Below are positions 61,727 through 64,000 of a DNA stretch of 64,000 nt, piece after piece (position 1 is the first letter of the stretch; each line of letters opens with the position of its first letter). The stretch comes from Christiangramia sp. OXR-203. Lineage in GTDB: Bacteria > Bacteroidota > Bacteroidia > Flavobacteriales > Flavobacteriaceae. The stretch is from assembly GCF_034372165.1 (NCBI RefSeq), contig NZ_CP139698.1, positions 3,162,001-3,226,000 of the forward strand, given 5' to 3'. The notes beneath the pieces are model-generated. The model made no database searches, was not told where the DNA came from, and worked only from the letters and a program-made list of their open reading frames with translations. The position numbers and the translations under genes are program-made.

Positions 61727-62206
61727 TTAGAAGGGTAAATCGTCCTCTTCTTCTGTCTGGTTATAAGGTTCATTTCTACTTCCGGGACTTTGTGTCGCTG
61801 GTTGTTGTTGCGCAGGTCTATTCTGACCCATTTGCTGATTTCCGGTAGATGGCTCTGCAGAACTTTCATTCTTAGGTGTCAGAAATGTGAATTCTGTACA
61901 ATGAATTTCTGTAGAATATCGCTCGCTTCCAGAGTCATCCTGCCATTTACGGGTCTTTATACGACCTTCGATATAAACCTTGTCTCCTTTTTTCAGGTAT
62001 TTTTCACAGATCTCTGCAGCTTTATTCCTAACTACCACGTTGTGCCATTCAGTATTGGTCACTCGCTCACCAGTTGTTTTATTGGTGTAGCTTTCATTAG
62101 TAGCAATCGGGAAACGCCCCAGCGATCCTCCACCTTCAAAATAATGCATTTTCACGTCATCCCCTGTATGTCCAATCAACATTACCTTGTTCAATGTACC
62201 TGTCAT
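61727..62206 (-). CDS. ssb: Single-stranded DNA-binding protein
   Basis: A 159-residue SSB with the OB fold about 1-110 (TGTLNKVMLIGHTGDD; later WHNVVVRNKAAEICEKYLKK) and a disordered tail rich in Gln, Pro and Asn that ends in the protein-binding tip DDLPF. It covers ssDNA in replication and repair. It lies between mutY (109 bases upstream) and gldE. A -7 box (62297-62304) and a small hairpin (62222-62237) are in its leader; the hairpin is close to the start. Confidence 0.97.
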   Translation of the reverse strand: MTGTLNKVMLIGHTGDDVKMHYFEGGGSLGRFPIATNESYTNKTTGERVTNTEWHNVVVRNKAAEICEKYLKKGDKVYIEGRIKTRKWQDDSGSERYSTEIHCTEFTFLTPKNESSAEPSTGNQQMGQNRPAQQQPATQSPGSRNEPYNQTEEEDDLPF

Positions 62207-62221
62207 TTCAGTATAATTTTG

Positions 62222-62237
62222 AAGCCAATAAAGGCTT
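62222..62237 (-). other. Small hairpin in the ssb leader
   Basis: AAGCC / GGCTT arms with a 6-base loop, on the mRNA 16 bases before the ssb start codon. It has no T run and is more likely a leader structure than a terminator. Confidence 0.35.
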
Positions 62238-62296
62238 AGTAAGACTAAATTTATTCTAAAATACTAATTTTTTTTCGCCACAATGTCAAAAACGAG

Positions 62297-62304
62297 CAAA
62301 GATA
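62297..62304 (-). promoter_or_regulatory. Bacteroidetes -7 box TATCTTTG of ssb
   Basis: Exact TAnnTTTG on the minus strand, 90 bases before the ssb start codon and just after the mutY stop. No TTTG at the proper -33 distance is visible, so it is a partial promoter. Confidence 0.55.
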
Positions 62305-62315
62305 TAAACAAGCAT

Positions 62316-63368
62316 CTATTTATAATCCTCCGGAAGGAACTCATTTAAAAAATTTTCTATAAGCACCGGTACTGGATAATTCTGCAGCTCATTAAAATTA
62401 ATGGATTCGAGGCTTTCAGCATCAATATTCACGGTCCAGAAGGTTGTATGCAAATGCTGATGGGATAGTTTATGTACAACCTCCTTCTCATTATATATAT
62501 GTAGTTCAAAATTTTGATCACCTACGAGTTCCTGAAAGTTCTCTGTATCAATAAGCTCTGCTTCACCAACTGGCTTATTGGTCTCTATCAACGGAAATTG
62601 ATAAAGTCCTGACCAGATGCCCTTTCCTGTTCGTTCTTCAAGAATGGTTTGCTCATCCCTGTAATGAGGGACTACATAATTAAAGTATCGATGCCTGATC
62701 TTTGTCTTCTTAATCTTTACAGGCAGCTCCTTGATTTGATCATTCTTCAGAGCCAGACATACATCATTAAAAGGACAGGTCTCACACAAAGGATTTTGAG
62801 GCTTGCATTGAATGGCGCCAAATTCCATGATCGCCTGGTTGAAAGTAGCCGGATCTTTATGATCTATGAGTTCCTGTGCGAATGCTTTAAACTCTTTGAT
62901 TCCCGGAGTACTATTAATAGGAGTTTCTACCCCAAAAATCCTGGACAGAACACGGTAAACATTACCATCAACGACCGCAACCGGTTCATTAAAGCAGAAA
63001 GAAGCGATAGCACTGGCTGTATAATCACCAATGCCTTTTAAGGTCTTAAGTTCTTTATAATTATCTGGAAAGATCCCCTCAAGCTCCTCGGAAACCTTTA
63101 TCGCTGTGGTGTGCAGGTTTCTCGCTCTTGAGTAGTAACCCAATCCCTGCCATAATTTTAGCACGTCCTGCTCGGGAGCATTCGCCAGGGCATGAACGTC
63201 GGGATACGCTTCAATAAAACGCAGATAATAAGGCAGGCCCTGTTCCACCCGTGTCTGTTGCATTATTATTTCGCTAAGCCAGATTTTATAAGGATCCTGA
63301 GTAGATCTCCATGGTAAGTCGCGTTTGTTTTGCAAATACCATTGCTTCAGTCTTTTGGAAAAAACCAT
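62316..63368 (-). CDS. mutY: A/G-specific adenine glycosylase MutY
   Basis: A 350-residue DNA repair glycosylase. Seen are catalytic Glu33 in SEIIMQQTR, the helix-hairpin-helix LKGIGDYTASAI (109-121), catalytic Asp134 in VVDGNVYRV, and the [4Fe-4S] cluster Cys188-x6-Cys195-x2-Cys198-x5-Cys204. The C-terminal NUDIX-like domain (about 225-345) recognises 8-oxoG. It removes adenine opposite 8-oxoguanine. The gene is divergent from the HU gene; the shared region at 63369-63508 holds the HU promoter. ssb follows on the same strand. Confidence 0.97.
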   Translation of the reverse strand: MVFSKRLKQWYLQNKRDLPWRSTQDPYKIWLSEIIMQQTRVEQGLPYYLRFIEAYPDVHALANAPEQDVLKLWQGLGYYSRARNLHTTAIKVSEELEGIFPDNYKELKTLKGIGDYTASAIASFCFNEPVAVVDGNVYRVLSRIFGVETPINSTPGIKEFKAFAQELIDHKDPATFNQAIMEFGAIQCKPQNPLCETCPFNDVCLALKNDQIKELPVKIKKTKIRHRYFNYVVPHYRDEQTILEERTGKGIWSGLYQFPLIETNKPVGEAELIDTENFQELVGDQNFELHIYNEKEVVHKLSHQHLHTTFWTVNIDAESLESINFNELQNYPVPVLIENFLNEFLPEDYK

Positions 63369-63428
63369 AGTAATTTAAGAATCTCCGCAATAATAGAGGT
63401 TTATTCCGTTATTATTAGTGAATTAGGT

Positions 63429-63460
63429 TTGAAATATTGCAGATTTAATTCTTATATTTG
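63429..63460 (+). promoter_or_regulatory. Bacteroidetes promoter of the HU gene
   Basis: TTG at 63429-63431 (within TTTG), spacer of 21 bases, TATATTTG at 63453-63460 followed by CCCCC. Both boxes match the consensus. The start codon lies 48 bases downstream. Confidence 0.85.
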
Positions 63461-63508
63461 CCCCCTTGAAAAATTGAACCCCAATAATTAAATTTAAATA
63501 GCACGAAA

Positions 63509-63799
63509 ATGACGAAAGCAGATATTGTAGCAAACATTTCAGAAAAACTGGGAATGGAAAAGGCAGACGTACAAGCTACTATAGAATCTTTTATGGATGA
63601 GGTTAAAACATCGCTAGAAAGTGGAGATAACGTGTATCTTCGTGGTTTTGGAAGTTTTGTCGTAAAGACCAGAGCTGAAAAAACTGGAAGAAACATTTCC
63701 AAGAACACAACCATTAAAATTCCTGCTCACAACATTCCTGCATTTAAACCTGCAAAGATTTTTGTAGAAGGAGTTAAATCAAATGTTGAGGTAAAGTAA
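63509..63799 (+). CDS. HU/IHF family DNA-binding protein
   Basis: A 96-residue nucleoid protein with the HU/IHF layout: an N-terminal helical part (TKADIVANISEKLGMEKADV), the strand GDNVYLRGFGSFVVKTRAEK and the DNA-binding arm with GRNISKNTTIKIPAHNIPAF, in which Pro intercalates. The arm sequence is nearer to IHF than to E. coli HU. It bends DNA and probably binds as a dimer. It has its own strong promoter, is divergent from mutY, and lies upstream of a 29-residue basic protein and, beyond the window, probably an RNase G-type gene, as I recall for relatives. Confidence 0.96.
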   Translation: MTKADIVANISEKLGMEKADVQATIESFMDEVKTSLESGDNVYLRGFGSFVVKTRAEKTGRNISKNTTIKIPAHNIPAFKPAKIFVEGVKSNVEVK

Positions 63800-63807
63800 A
63801 TTGAAAC

Positions 63808-63827
63808 ACCGGACGACCCGGTCTTTC
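63808..63827 (+). terminator. Weak hairpin after the HU gene
   Basis: ACCGG / CCGGT arms with loop ACGAC followed by CTTTCC. The stem is short and the T run poor, so termination would be partial; it may allow read-through into the small basic protein gene. Confidence 0.35.
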
Positions 63828-63862
63828 CAAGAAATAAGTATTAATTTAAATGACATTGCACT

Positions 63863-63952
63863 ATGCCAAGTGGTAAAAAAAGAAAAAGACATAAGGTGGC
63901 TACGCACAAGCGTAAGAAGAGAAGAAGAGCTAATCGCCACAAGAAAAAGTAG
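63863..63952 (+). CDS. 29-residue very basic small protein
   Basis: ATG at 63863 to TAG at 63950-63952, 29 residues: about 22 of them are Lys, Arg or His (MPSGKKRKRHKVATHK and then RKKRRRANRHKKK). Nearly identical short genes stand in front of an RNase G-type gene in many Bacteroidetes, as I recall, so it is probably real and binds RNA or the ribosome. A link to the extra ribosomal protein bL38 reported for F. johnsoniae is possible but I cannot confirm it. Its stop codon lies inside a terminator hairpin. Confidence 0.75.
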   Translation: MPSGKKRKRHKVATHKRKKRRRANRHKKK

Positions 63953-63970
63953 TGTGACAACTACTTTTTT
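63945..63970 (+). terminator. Terminator overlapping the stop of the small basic protein
   Basis: Arms AAAAGTAGT (63945-63953) and ACTACTTTT (63960-63968) with loop GTGACA and a seven-T run. The upstream arm includes the stop codon, so ribosomes finishing translation would cover the hairpin, a layout that could make termination depend on translation. Confidence 0.8.
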
Positions 63971-64000
63971 TATTTAATTACAATCGTTCTTTGAAATTGA

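Noticed and set aside
61790..62239. 149-codon plus-strand frame opposite ssb
   Set aside because: Shadow of ssb, which ends in the expected DDLPF tip.

Overview
The window looks like a chromosomal segment of a marine Bacteroidetes bacterium of the family Flavobacteriaceae, in style closest to Christiangramia/Gramella (my impression from protein style, not a search). The support is: gliding genes gldD and gldE, a SusC/SusD pair, DUF4494, DUF4199, LptE and TIGR03643 proteins, a mevalonate pathway, and several promoters of the Bacteroidetes type (TTTG about 19-21 bases before TAnnTTTG). Genes are tightly packed and in short operons. I see no tRNA, rRNA, insertion sequence, prophage or CRISPR array.

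Layout. 1-4.2 kb: a partial lipoprotein, a MarC protein, small unknown proteins, DUF4494 and a membrane glycosyltransferase. 4.3-8.4 kb (minus): a fructan/sucrose operon (sugar-porter MFS, GH32 lipoprotein, PfkB kinase, small membrane protein). 8.7-10 kb: a barrel-like protein and TerC. 10-12.4 kb (minus): a four-gene operon DUF421, YqcI/YcgG heme-type protein, PaiB-like FMN protein, DUF1989. 12.6-15 kb: GDPD, BaiN/HI0933 flavoprotein, TspO. 15.1-19 kb: diphosphomevalonate decarboxylase, a GHMP (mevalonate-type) kinase, a UbiA prenyltransferase, a pseudouridine synthase. 19.3-22.6 kb: arginine decarboxylase, agmatinase and a bacterial deoxyhypusine-synthase homologue. 22.7-23.9 kb: a lipoprotein and a double LAB_N membrane protein.

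23.9-37.5 kb is the most notable part. A minus-strand operon at 31.5-37.3 kb is an arsenosugar biosynthesis cluster: AhpD-like protein, radical SAM ArsS, rhodanese, TIGR04282 transferase, purine nucleoside phosphorylase, ArsM, DUF547 lipoprotein and TIGR04283 glycosyltransferase. The phosphorylase carries Asp where the human enzyme has Asn243, a change linked to adenosine use, which fits removal of adenine from a dimethylarsinoyl-adenosine intermediate. Beside it, on the same strand, lie a flavin reductase, a polyferredoxin, two GT2 glycosyltransferases and a GT-C type transferase that may extend the pathway; a GH113-like hydrolase sits between the two blocks. A small membrane protein and a divergent AraC regulator lie upstream.

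37.8-50.8 kb: AraC regulator, DASS transporter, SRPBCC protein, groEL/groES, then an envelope operon miaB - sigma-54-type activator - lptE - TPR protein - secG, an LVIVD lipoprotein, TIGR03643, L27/L21 and DUF4199. 50.9-54.4 kb: a pair of M16 peptidases (one active, one lacking the metal site and fused to an extra domain). 54.4-59.7 kb: EamA transporter and an orphan SusCD pair. 59.8-64 kb: gldD, gldE, ssb and mutY on the minus strand, then a divergent HU gene followed by a 29-residue basic protein whose stop codon lies inside a terminator hairpin.

Functions come from recognisable motifs and remembered family features; no database search was possible.
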